The notes beneath the pieces are model-generated. The model saw nothing but the letters and a program-made list of their open reading frames with translations. It searched no databases and was not told where the DNA came from. A program made the translations under genes and the position numbers. Of a stretch of 64,000 bases of DNA, positions 11,332 through 21,866 are shown piece after piece. Position 1 is the first letter of the stretch. Every line of letters begins with the position of its first letter. The stretch covers positions 5,653,157-5,717,156 of the forward strand of contig NC_054391.1 in assembly GCF_001625195.1 (NCBI RefSeq), given 5' to 3'. The DNA is from Drechmeria coniospora. Its lineage: Eukaryota > Ascomycota > Sordariomycetes > Hypocreales > Ophiocordycipitaceae.

Positions 11332-12638
11332 ATGTCGGACGACGAGACGGATCCCGAGCTCCTCGCTCTGCTTCGACAGCATCTCGAGGGCAAGCTCGGT
11401 GTGGATGCGGACCAAGAGGAGGAGACGGGTGTTCTTTCGGGAGCAGAGTACGTCTACAACAACGGAATCGACGTGGCCATCGATATGCGAGCGACAAAAA
11501 ACGCGGCCGAAAGCATCTACCAGCAGATGCAGCAGAAGAGCTACTCGACCGCCACCTGGTCCGAGCATGAGCTGCACCCGACGACCAAGGACGAGAGCAC
11601 AGTCAACTTCATCTTCACCATGGACCTGCTCAACTTTTCCTTTTGGTCCGACCTCCCGGACGATGAGAGATTCGCCATCGAACACCGGGGCCGGCGATGG
11701 ACCGGCTACTGGAGCTTAGTCGCGGCCCTTCAAAGGGCCCTGGATGAGGGTATGTTGCGGCATCCAAGTTGCACCCTGCATCCGAATTGCCCGTGGCAAG
11801 TGACTGACGTATCTCTCTCTCGCTTGAAAGGAATTCCCATCACGGACCCGCATTTTTGGCACGACGAGGATGAGTGCAATCTGAAGGCTCTGAAACATAT
11901 ATTTCGTTCCTGTACCGACGAGGAAATGCCATTGTTGCCAGAGCGTCTAGCTTGCTTGCGAGAGAGCGCTCAAGTGCTGTACGACGTAAGCAGCGAACTG
12001 TCCGGGCCGCTTCCCTTCTTCGCGCGCGGAGATCTGACGTGGGACAATAGAGATACAACTGCTCCATCACCCGACTCATCTCCGTAGCCAACGGTTCCGC
12101 CGCCCGGTTGGCGAACATTCTCGCCCGAGACTTTTCGTGCTTCCGTGACGAGCACAGCTTTCCCGGCAGCAGCAAGCCCATTCGCTTTCTCAAACGAGCC
12201 CAGATCCTTTGCGCAGATCTGTGGGCTTGCTTTCAAGGCGAGTCCTACGGTCGTTTTACTGACATTGACAAGATCACCATGTTTGCCGACTACCGCATAC
12301 CGCAGATACTCATCTCCTTGGGTGCTCTGTACTGCAGCCCATCGGTGGTATCGGCCATCGAAGCCAGGCGGTGCTTGGAGAGCGGCGGACCGTGGGAAGT
12401 CCAATTGCGAGGTGGGCAACCGATGATTTCGGGGTTTATTTGGTCGGCTGGCTAACCTGCCGCAGCATGCAGCATTTGGTGTGTTGAGCTGATGCTGAGA
12501 GAGATACGGAAGCGACACCCTGGCACTCATGTAAATGCCACCTTGTTGGACTTTTTTCTCTACGACAAGATGAAGGAACTTGAGTTGAACGGCAGCGAAT
12601 CATTTCCGCATCATAGAACCAGGAGCATATGGTATTAG
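11332..12638 (+). CDS. qng1: Queuosine salvage protein (Qng1/C9orf64, DUF2419)
   Basis: Member of the queuosine-nucleotide N-glycosylase/hydrolase family, which frees queuine base from salvaged queuosine 5'-phosphate for tRNA modification. Exons 11332-11749, 11831-11985, 12051-12411 and 12466-12638 give 368 residues (human protein 341). Recognisable family blocks are the NFSFWSD region (about 101-107), YWSLVAALQRALDEGIPI, the FTDIDKITMFADYRIPQ region and the very characteristic C-terminus ending HHRTRSIWY. All four exons join in phase with canonical splice sites. Likely cytosolic or mitochondrial. The family is well recognised; activity is inferred from characterised homologues. A tract of 23 C residues lies downstream at 12720-12742. 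Confidence 0.9.
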
Positions 12639-12719
12639 ATAGAGTTAGACATTGAAACGTGTAGAGCGTGCATGGCATCGACGTATGCCTCGTATACAAC
12701 CTGATCGATCCTCTCATTG

Positions 12720-12742
12720 CCCCCCCCCCCCCCCCCCCCCCC
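12720..12742. repeat. Poly-C homopolymer, 23 bases
   Basis: Uninterrupted C run between the 3' ends of the convergent qng1 and POLD4-like genes. It is probably length-variable and is a likely place for assembly miscounting. Confidence 0.9.
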
Positions 12743-12829
12743 ATTCCGATCCCACCCAAACGCCGAAGCTTTGTTCAAACCCAAAATATCATGCGCAGCA
12801 CTGCTATTCATGGTGCAGACAACGCCCGA

Positions 12830-13495
12830 TCATGCATCGAGGACGATGGAGTTTAGGATCTGATCCATGTGTGCAGTCTCGATTTTCTCCCCATCTTCCT
12901 TCTCTCCCCGTAGAAGCACGGCCAGAACTTCAATAGGCGGGTTGAGGCCGAGACGTTCGGCTCTATGCCACCTCTTGATGCGGCTGACGCCAATGCAAGG
13001 CTTGAAAAAAGTGTCAGCTCATCGCTTCCTTGCACATGCACGGAGTAAATTCCATCCGATACTTACACCATACTGCGAGCTCACGTCAAAATACCGCAAC
13101 ACCCTCTCGGTGACGTCGAGGCCTTCTTGATGCACTTGCGGTGCTTTGCGCTGGCTTTCCACTGATTTCCAGTAGCTGTTGACCTGCGCATCGCTGACCT
13201 TCTCTGCCTCTAGCTCCGTCTCTGATTTCAAGACGACCGGCACCTCCTCTGGCTCAACGTCCGGCTCCTCTTCCGTCGGGACATCGTCCGCCAAGGGAAC
13301 GTCCACAACTTCTTGCTTTTCTGAGATGGCATCGGTCGGCGCGGCAATATTTGAAGTTATGGGGGTACTGATGGCCTTCTTGCCCTCTCGAGATACGCTC
13401 TTCGTCACTCTGTTGGCGAAGCTGATGGTTGACTGTCCCTTCGTAGGACCCGGCCGGGCTCTGGGGCCGCCTGTGGATCGTCTGGTCGTCGGCAT
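12830..13495 (-). CDS. cdm1: DNA polymerase delta subunit 4 (POLD4/Cdm1)
   Basis: Small accessory subunit that stabilises replicative DNA polymerase delta and links it to PCNA. Minus-strand exons 13495-13067 and 13000-12830 (donor GTAAGT, acceptor TCAAG) give 199 residues, within the fungal range but longer than human p12. The N-terminus has a PCNA-binding-like box, QSTISFANR, at about 20-28. An acidic middle region follows. The conserved C-terminal domain runs from LRYFDVSSQYGPCIG through the RIKRWHRAERLGLNPP block to a short tail. In-frame codons continue upstream of 13495, but this ATG matches the family start MPTTRRS. A replication role is known for the family; the PIP-box assignment is from motif only. 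Confidence 0.88.
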
Positions 13496-13968
13496 TCTGC
13501 TTTCGGGTTGTCCGTAGACAGTGGTTCTTGACCGGATGTGTTCTCTCGATGTGCTATATGCAAGCACTGTGGTGACCGTATGATGGAATCAAACCGGAAC
13601 GACTGCAAAGGGCGAGTGGAAGTTGTCGTGCGTTTGTTCAATCGACTAGAGGCGGAGGCTGTGGGGGGGTCACTGCGGCTTATGACGAAGGCTGAGACAT
13701 GCACATCCCGCTAGACTTTGGCGGGGCAACGCGAGACTGGAACGAGGTCACGTGCGCCGCAGCATGTCACGAGGTTCATTCGAGCCAAGGTGGTGCTACT
13801 GTGGGAGTGAAGCGCACACGCAATGATGGTGAGAGCCACCGAATTAAGCTAGAAATAATGATGTTGTGGCAAATATGCCTGTGAAATTGCTTCTTCCTCT
13901 TTGATGCCATTCCCAGCAGCGCGCCGCAAGGGGCCAACGCCATGGCGCCACCGTCCGCCCGCTGCTTC
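13496..13968. other. Spacer between POLD4 promoter and SKI8 3' end
   Basis: Holds the upstream region of the POLD4 gene and the 3' flank of SKI8, both on the minus strand. No gene or clear repeat is seen. Confidence 0.45.
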
Positions 13969-15094
13969 TCAGCTCCCTGTGGCCTCTCGATAGAAGGAGA
14001 GGCTCCTGTTTGCGCCCGCCGTTACAAACATCTCGCTCTTTCCCGTCTTCGGTAGCCACCTGACGGCCCAGAGGGCCTTGTCCGTCTCGCTGTGGGTTGC
14101 GACGCAGGCGCCGCGTTCGATGGACCACACCTTGACCTTGCCGTCCATCGAGCCGCTGAGCAGATACTCACCCGTGTCGCTCCAATCGATGGTGGTGATC
14201 CAAGACGCATGGCCTGTCAGGTTGCTGACGTGTTCGCCGTGCTTCATGTCGTAGAGGGCAATGATGCCGGCGTCCCCGGCGGCGGCGAGACGGGTGCTGC
14301 CTGGCGAGAAGGATACCGCCCGTACTGGTTTTGCCAAGCCTACGGCGGTCGTCAGCGTACGAGGTTCAGTTTCGAAAGGCACAGTTAGGCATCTTTACCC
14401 GGAAGAGAGTACAGAATTCGCCCATTCTCGTTGTTAAAGATGTAGATGGCGCCGTTCTGATGTCCGCTGGCCGTGTATCGTCCGTCCTTGCTGAGGTCGA
14501 CACACATGCCGAAGCTGCCCGAGCCCCCGTTTCCAGTTTCGTACTCTTGAACCTTGGTCTTCTCGTCGGCCGAGACGTCCCATACGTTGATGCGTCCATC
14601 ATTCGTCGTGCTCGCGAGGAAGCTGCCATCCTCGCTCAGGGCCAGTGCCCACACTTCGCCGGCCTTCACCAAAGGGCCCGTGAGCTGGCCCCTGCTTTGC
14701 CACTCTCCCGTCTCTTGGTCGAGACCCCAGAGCTTGACCTCACCTCCAAAGCCGGCGCTCGCTGCGACCTTGCCATTTCTCGAGCTGGTGATGTGGTGGC
14801 ATCCGAGCTTGTGGGCGTCCGAAATCGACTGCTTCAGCGGGTAGGCCGGATCGCTGGTGTCGTGCACGTGCAGCGTCGATGAGCCGCTCGCCGAAAGAAC
14901 TGCCTTGGTCGTTGTCGTGAGGGAGAAAATGTCGGTGATGTGGGCTGCGGATCATGTGTCAGCCTCGAGGTCTCTCGCATCGGTGACCAACTAGCCTGAC
15001 CGTTGTCCACCGTATGCGTCGTCAGGTACTGTTTCGACTGCGCAAACGTGTCAGCATCTTATTGCGGCGCGGGTGTGTGACGAGTCCAGACCAT
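13969..15094 (-). CDS. SKI8: WD-repeat protein SKI8 (Rec14/WDR61)
   Basis: WD40 scaffold of the SKI complex, which feeds mRNA to the cytoplasmic exosome; the same protein acts in meiotic double-strand-break formation in fungi. Minus-strand exons 15094-15092, 15037-15001, 14944-14399 and 14339-13969 give 318 residues forming a seven-bladed propeller. Visible blades include GEVKLWGLD, GRINVWDVS, GAIYIFNNE, GIIALYDMK and GKVKVWSIE, each ending the WD unit. Mature N-terminal sequence MSKQYLTTH requires that the first coding exon be the ATG alone, followed by a 54-base intron with a GCTGAC branch site and GCAG acceptor. The ATG read through this intron meets a stop after 11 codons, so splicing is needed. 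The later exons are certain; exon 1 is inferred. Confidence 0.88.
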
Positions 15095-15577
15095 GGCAAA
15101 TTTGTGAGTACCACGGCCAGCGAGGTTTGGGTGTTGCAGGTGCAGGAAGGCGAACTGGCTGGTGATGGTGGGGTTGATTACGATGACTGCGTCACGGCAC
15201 CCACAGCCACCGAATTTCGTTACTGTCGTCACGCCGCGCTTCGCAATCTACTGGAAACTCTGCGGGCAGGATTTTCATGGTTATGCCCTGTCGAACTCAA
15301 TCTGCGCCCAGCTTTGTTGAATGTGGGAAATTCCTACCGTTGACTGCCCGGACAGGTTTTACGCTCCTGCGCGATGGCCATCTCACGCACGTTCGTTCAC
15401 GTTGCAAGGCCACGCATCTTGTAATTCTCCATTCATCTACAGGTTTACAAACGCCTTGACCAAGAAAAACGCTGGTAAAATGCAGGAACCGGCACAGTTG
15501 TAAATGCATCAAATCAAGCCGTCAGACGCCGACCCGGCTACATGATGATCATCTCCGTCCCGTCGCCAGTATATAGA
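15095..15577. other. Spacer between SKI8 and bL32m genes
   Basis: Upstream region of SKI8 and 3' flank of the ribosomal protein gene, both on the minus strand. No frame longer than small chance ORFs and no repeat is seen. Confidence 0.45.
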
Positions 15578-16023
15578 TCAAAACGGCTTGTTCGTGGGGT
15601 AATCATCGCGCCATATCCTCTTCATGTCTAAAGCCTGTCAGTGTCCACCATCACGCCAACCGTGTAGGGGTGCAGGGCCAAGTTCATACCTTCCAGACAT
15701 CGTTGGCAGAGCCGATGTGTTCGCTTCGTCTCGCCGCAGCCGGGGCACTTGCACAGGCTGTTGACATCTTCGAGTGCCTTTCCGGCCATTTGCCGGTGTC
15801 TCTTTCGGGAATGTGACACCTTATTCTTCGGCACCGCCCGCAGTACAGATTCCCAGATGTCATCCAACACGGGAAGGTTGAGGCTGATGCCGGGAACTGC
15901 GATCGAAAGTGAAGGGAGAATCCGCTGTCGGAAGAGTGCCGTGGTGGGCTTCACCCCTTGGAAGCTCGACAGCATTGATGCGAGCGAGAATCGGCCGACG
16001 ACGGATGATGTGATTGCCGCCAT
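15578..16023 (-). CDS. mrpl32: Mitochondrial large-subunit ribosomal protein bL32m
   Basis: Zinc-binding protein of the mitochondrial large ribosomal subunit. Minus-strand exons 16023-15690 and 15627-15578 give 127 residues. The bL32 core is plain: a VPKNKVSHSRKRHRQ block (about 77-91) and the zinc site CPGC...CQRC (Cys pairs near 104/107 and 117/120). The N-terminal 75 residues look like a mitochondrial presequence, in line with proteolytic maturation of this protein in yeast. The intron acceptor at CTTTAG restores a conserved-looking tail, EDMKRIWRDDYPTNKPF. A competing acceptor seven bases upstream would give a shorter, unrelated end. The start was placed at MAAITSS; an ATG 23 codons upstream is also open. 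Confidence 0.87.
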
Positions 16024-17247
16024 GTTTTCGGGTGACGGTTGCACGGAATGGATTGCTCTGGTGCGAGAAGAACAGCAGCAAACGGCCCGCACCGACAGTC
16101 GTACTAGCGGACAGATATTACGTGTCGTATCAAAGGTGTGCGAAGGGAGGATAGCTGAGGAAACGTCGATGTCGTCAGTTGGTGATGTAGCATGTCCCTG
16201 CTGTGCAGGATAAACTCATGAGCTCTGATGCTCTCGCGACAAAAGTTCGGCGTGACAGAATAGGTTAGCGGACCCCAAGAGCCCTTATCCCCTTTCGGGT
16301 AATATCAAATATCTGAAGAAGGCAAAACGCCATCCGTATTAATACTCGAATGGATGCATGCACGTCTAAGGAGTACAGCACGATGGTATATGTATGGAAC
16401 TGGTTTTGAAAAATCAGATTCGCTTCGAGAATTAATGGCATCGTTACTCGGATGGTTTTTTTCCAGCATTCAATATCGTGTCGGTAGTTGGAAACGATTC
16501 CTCTGCTGATTCCGCAGTGGTGGGCATGCATGACGGACAAAAAGGTACGGCCGATACGTTCCTTTCGTGATTCACGCAAGGTTTCAACAGGTTCGCTGGT
16601 ACCGATTCAACGACTCTGGCCATACATTAATGACTTTTTCTGACGCTTTTTGGTGATGGCATAGCAAGACTTGGTCACAAGAGCTTTCTGGAGCGATTTA
16701 GAGCAAAGAAAACGACAGATCGAGGTTCGTGGCAGCGTGTGTACTGCTGCGTACTGAGCTGCGCCTCTTTTTTTTGTCGACAGCTTGCATTTTTTTACAG
16801 CCTTCTTTCTCATTACGCACGATATGGACCAATCACAGGCGCACAGTGTGCCGGAGTGGATTCTCATGACCCCTTGACATGAACCGCGCTTTACCCCTTT
16901 CTCGACCAGGCATGAGTCTTCAGCACAGTGCGACACTCCGGCTCATGATTGGCAGGAACTTGGTCGAATACGTACCGGCAGAGGCTATCCCGTGCAAAAG
17001 TCGCCAGTTCGTCTGGCGTGTCGCCTCAACATCTCAACTCTTGCTGCCCGTCTTGAGCCCCTCGCAGAACCACCAGCCTACTACCAGTGTCCGCGTCCCG
17101 TCCTGCGTCGCTTCTCGCGCCTCTTCCCGCCTTCGCCGTCCCGCTTCCGTTCATTTCTTGGAATAGGGTTGAGATAGCATCACCGGCCTCGTCCATTCCG
17201 CGTTCCCCCTTAGATTCTCCGACCACATCCAATCGGTGACCCTCGAC
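16024..17247. other. Divergent promoter region between bL32m and CDC10
   Basis: 1.2 kb of sequence, noticeably A/T-richer between about 16260 and 16830, with no convincing gene. The 200 bases before the septin start are C-rich leader sequence. None of the TAC islands found in other spacers occurs here. Confidence 0.45.
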
Positions 17248-18419
17248 ATGGCGACCATGTCCTCGAACACGATCGTGCCCAAGTCCCACGTGGGCTTTGA
17301 CAGCATCACGTCTCAGATCGAGAAGAAGCTGCTGAAGCGCGGCTTCCAGTTCAATGTCATCTGCGTCGGTACGTTCTCGCACAACCAGCACACGCCTGTC
17401 GCGCCCCTCGGATGTCCTCCCCATGACGCCGCAAGATTGCGCGCCTCTAACATGCCCTATCCGTGCAGGCCAGACGGGACTGGGCAAGTCGACGCTGATA
17501 AACACCATCTTCGCTTCGCACCTGATGGACTCGAAGGGTCGTTTTCAACCTGATGAACCCAGTCGCTCCACCACCGAGATTCAAGCCGTGTCCCATATCA
17601 TCGAGGAGAACGGCGTCCGACTGCGACTGAACATTGTCGACACCCCCGGCTACGGTGACCTTGTTAACAACGACCGGTGCTGGGACCCCATCGTCAAGTA
17701 CATCAAGGATCAGCACTCTGCCTACCTGCGAAAGGAGCTCACGGCCCAGCGTGAGCGATACATCCAGGACACGCGCATCCACTGCTGCCTCTTCTTCATC
17801 CAGCCCTCGGGCCATTCCCTGAAGCCCATTGATATCGTTGTTCTGAAGAAGCTCTCGGACGTCGTCAACGTCGTTCCCGTCATCGCCAAGGCCGACACGC
17901 TCACGGTCGACGAGCGCCTCGCCTTCAAGCAGCGCATCAAGGAGGAGTTCTCCTTCCACAACCTCAAGATGTTCCCTTATGACAATGAGGAATTCGACGA
18001 AGAGGAGCGCGCCATGAACGGCCAGATCAAGGTATGTGCGAAGCGGTGCCCATGAACAGGAGCGGCGCCCTAACCCGAAGCAGAGTCTCGTTCCCTTTGC
18101 CGTTGTGGGGTCGGAAAAGTCCATCATCGTCAACGGCAAGCAGGTTCGCGGACGCCAGAACCGATGGGGCGTCATCAACGTCGAGGATGAGACGCACTGC
18201 GAATTCGTCTACCTCCGCAACTTCCTGCTCCGAACCCACCTCCAGGATCTCATCGAGACGACGTCGCAGACGCACTACGAAACCTTCCGCGCCAAACAGC
18301 TTCTTGCCCTCAAGGAGAGCAGCGCGCATGCTGGTAGCGCTAGCAGCCGACCCATCAGCCCCGCCGCTGACCGGGAAATGAGCCGCGGCTCGCAACGAAT
18401 GGCCATGAACGGGTACTAG
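17248..18419 (+). CDS. CDC10: Septin CDC10 (AspD group)
   Basis: GTP-binding filament protein that assembles with Cdc3, Cdc11 and Cdc12 septins at septa, hyphal branches and infection structures. Exons 17248-17368, 17469-18031 and 18084-18419 give 339 residues. The P-loop GQTGLGKST (41-49) is split by the first intron after its first base. G3 DTPGYGD, G4 AKAD and the septin-unique element ending in the GRQNRWGVINVED block are all present. The protein ends shortly after the GTPase domain in a Ser-rich tail with no coiled coil, which marks the CDC10 type rather than CDC3, CDC11 or CDC12. The start at 17248 was preferred over an ATG three codons later. Confidence 0.93.
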
Positions 18420-19003
18420 GTACATGTTTGTTATTGACCTTGTTTTTGCGAGGGAGCCATGGCGTCGCTTGCCGGCACCTTGGGGAGAGTGCAGCCGATC
18501 CTGTTTTGTTTTCCTCAGACTCTTTGTCTGCGATGCGTTTGGAACAAAAAGGCCATATATACCAGGACTGAAACGGGATATCACGCGATCCGTGGCACTC
18601 TATACTCTGGCTCACGACGTTCCCAAAAGCCTTCTATTGACGCCAACGAGGGTGGTATGGCGGAGCATCGGGGCACACCATGCAGAGGCGGGAAGTAGAT
18701 GTATGGAGGCCCAACTTGCCAGTTGGACGGGTTCCCTGCTGCATCCCGCAACTAGACTGATGGCATCCACCCCTTCGAAATGGGCCGGAGAGCTTGTTGA
18801 TGCTATACATTTCTTTACTCTTTAATCAAGCCTCCTCGTTTTGTCTTTTGCTCTGCTCTAGTATAGCTAGTCTTCGGTTCCAAAACCACAAAAGGAATGA
18901 TGAATGCATTCGCACGGCCCGACGTAACGTTCATGTCTACATTCGACCTTTTTTTTTTCTTTCCTCTATCCAACAGGCTTATTTTATACGTAGCGGCCGT
19001 CCG
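18420..19003. other. Convergent 3' region of CDC10 and GUK1
   Basis: Expected to contain both 3' untranslated regions. An A/T-rich stretch with a run of T lies at about 18948-18960. No gene is seen. Confidence 0.45.
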
Positions 19004-19771
19004 TTACCCGCTGAGGGGTTGGTAGATGTATTTCTCCAACTCTTTGTAGGCCTTCTCAAGGTCTGCATTGACAATGATCTTGTCGTGGACATGAGGAACC
19101 TGGGAATAGTTAAGCTCGTTCGTGGCCTGGGCCAGTCTCTTCTGGATGCTCTGCTCATTTTCGGTTCCGCGCCCACGCAGACGGGACTCGAGGACTTCGA
19201 GGGACGGGGGGGAGATGAAAATGTAGCGAGCCTCGATGTTGGAGTTTTTGATTTGCTTGACGCCCTATTGCCAGAGGGTTAGCTCCCATGGGACTGGCCA
19301 AGGCCAAAGAGCAAAGCGATCTTCACCGCCCGGGGTGAGGGGGCGAGCCTACCTCCATCTCTATGTCAAGCAGGACAACCTTGCCCTTCTTGGCCTGCTC
19401 CGCAATGGTCATCTTACTTGTACCGTAGCGATTTCCGCCAAAAGTAGCATGCTCAACAAAGCCGTCACCGGCAATAAGGTCCTCAAAATCCTTCATGGGG
19501 ACAAAGTGGTAGTGAACGCCATCCTGCTCACCATCGCGAGGGGCCCGGGTCGTGTGGGAGACGGAGAGGACAAAGGTATCAGGATAGCGCTGGAACAGGA
19601 GATTGTACAGCGTGCCTTTGCCAACTCCAGAGGGGCCAGAGATGACAATGGGGCGGCGGTCGGGAGGAGCTGAAGCCGGACGGGAGACGATCCGTTAGTT
19701 TTAGGAAGAAGCGGAGCGGGGGGATTCTTTCGAGGAAAGATGGGATAGGAGCGGGACGCACGGGTGGCCAT
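19004..19771 (-). CDS. GUK1: Guanylate kinase
   Basis: Cytosolic enzyme converting GMP and ATP to GDP and ADP, essential for GTP supply and for recycling GDP-mannose by-products. Minus-strand exons 19771-19762, 19669-19353 and 19264-19004 give 195 residues (yeast 187). The P-loop GPSGVGKGT is at 15-23. The GMP-binding segment runs from SVSHTTRAPRDGE through GVHYHFV, and the lid region includes RLRGRGTENE. The first coding exon is only ten bases: ATG-GCC-ACC-C. Joining it across a 92-base intron (donor GTGCGT, acceptor TTCAG) restores MATPPPDRRPIVISGPS. Reading straight through from the ATG is out of frame with the kinase, so this splice is required. Confidence 0.9.
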
Positions 19772-21866
19772 TCTACTCTGAAGACGGATGCTAGGCACGC
19801 GGAGGGATCGGATTGAGGCGGAAATCGGGCGATAGGACAATGGAGGAAGCATGGACGAGGCCGTTGGAGACCCAGGCAGTAAGTACAGTAAGTATGTAGG
19901 AACGTGGGTCAGCCAGCTACGATGCTTGCATATGCTTGGGTGGGTAGGTGGGTAATTAGGTGTGTACTGTAGGTGGGCGGGAAGTGGGATACAGATGGTG
20001 GGGTAAAGGCCAGCTTACTGTACGCCGTACCTTACTACAATACTTATTAAGCTGCTACTCATACCGTACGCCCAACTGGCAGTACTTGTATAATAAACAG
20101 ACAATATTACTCTAAATATCTTGTCACTTGCGGTACAGCCATCGAGCAGATGCTGACGGATGCTGTCATTCATTTTTAAAGTTTTTTTACCCCTGCGAAC
20201 CAATGTCCGGTACGGCGCGGCTCTCCCTGCCGTTCGAAGGGTTACTTGGCCAGTTCTACGTGCACGGTCAGCAGCATGTGGAAGACCCTTGGTTGGCCCG
20301 GGGGGCAATTGACCATCAACGTCATTTCGGCAGTTAGAGATGGATGGGTCAACAGCGTCGTATATAATAGCACTCGTACGATACCTTGCGACGGCGGGCG
20401 GGGCCATGGAGATGGACACATGGCACGGACAAAGTATGAATCCAAGCGGGCAGCAGCTAAACGAGACGGACGAGATGTCTCGGGAAATACTTGCACGTCG
20501 TCGCCCAGCGCTTCGATGAACATGTTTGCCGTTTGAAAAATCTCTGCCAACTCGCCTACAGTAGAGTACAGATACTCCGTACGGGGTGCACACGTAATTA
20601 CATGGTGTAAGTATGAAAAGACTCGAACGTGCCCCGTACATCACACACATGAACATACTCGGAGTGATACTACTGGTCCTTTCTAACCAGCTCGGCGAAT
20701 GCGACTGGTGATTGGCCAGCGCGTATTCTAACAATGGCAACGCCCACTATTACTGCGTACGCGTAAGTACAGTAAGTAAGCATACGTGCCAGGACGCCTA
20801 TTTGGCAGCAGGCTCGCTGAAGGCTGGCGCAAGGCTACCTATCGGCTCGGGTCCGGGAAGTGAGGGACCGACGGTTGGCACGAACGGTACCGCACCGCAT
20901 TAGGACGAGGGCGGGGCGGGAACGGGGTTATCGACGAGCTTGCCTCAAAACTCAAGTGGACAACGAACGAAGTGGAAATGGCTAGGCAGCTTTGGACGAA
21001 AAAGGGCAGACTGTCACCCGCCTCCACGTGGACGTTGGACATTTCCAGTCGTGACCTGACGGCGAAGAAGTCACCAACCGGCAAGCTGGTCGTTCCGTAG
21101 GTATGGCCGTCGGTGCTAGCAGGCAGACACCAGCCCCCGACAAGAACGCCATGTCACTAGAGCCCTTCGCCAACCAGATACTTGGATTCGCTTAGAGCTC
21201 AAGGGCGGAGGGGGGTGGGTGCGCTAAATGATACCTCGGTCGACACGCCCCCAAACGCGGAGGAGTGGCCGTCTCTTTTTGTCATGCCCATGTGCAACTC
21301 CCAGGGCCGTCATCATGTAATGCGATGCCGTCGGCGGAGAGCCGACCTGCCAGCCAGAATGGCCACTCTAGTCTTCGAGCGAGCCTTTCTACTTTCTTGT
21401 TCTTTACTTTCTTGCCTCCACTTCATTTCATCGCGATTGCTCTTTGTGCCTCGCCTCACGTCGTCACTGCCCATCGCGGCGAGCGAAGGCCTTCGCTCTT
21501 GCCTCCAACGCGTACGAGGACAACGTCCTGCCTCAGCAGCCTCGCTTGCTTTTCGTCGCTCCTGCAAGTCGAAAGCTTGCCTTCCTTCTCCGTTTGCCTG
21601 GGGGGCAGTCGCCTGTCGCCCGTCGTTTGTCGTCCATCGAGTTCCCTTTCCCTTCGCCTTCCCCTTCCTTACCTGTCGTTGCATTGCCCTGTCTTTCCTT
21701 GCCCTGCCTTACCTCACCTCGTCCCTGTGATTCACTGGCTCAGCAGTGCCCGATCGCCGCCGGTCCCTGCTTTCACCTGCTTGACTTGCAGACTCATCCG
21801 TTTTCTCTACACCCTTCAGCGCAACACCATCCTTTGCTGGCATCGATTGCTCCCGGTTACCTAGCC
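19772..21866. other. Long divergent spacer, TAC-rich, with pyrimidine-rich leader of the GH72 gene
   Basis: Between GUK1 (-) and the GH72 gene (+). TAC-rich words occur around 20020-20060, 20560-20600 and 20755-20785. From about 21370 to 21866 the top strand is strongly C/T-rich (CTTCCTTCTCC, CCTTGCCCTGCC), which fits a long 5' leader of the cell-wall gene. Small open frames in this stretch look like chance. Confidence 0.5.
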
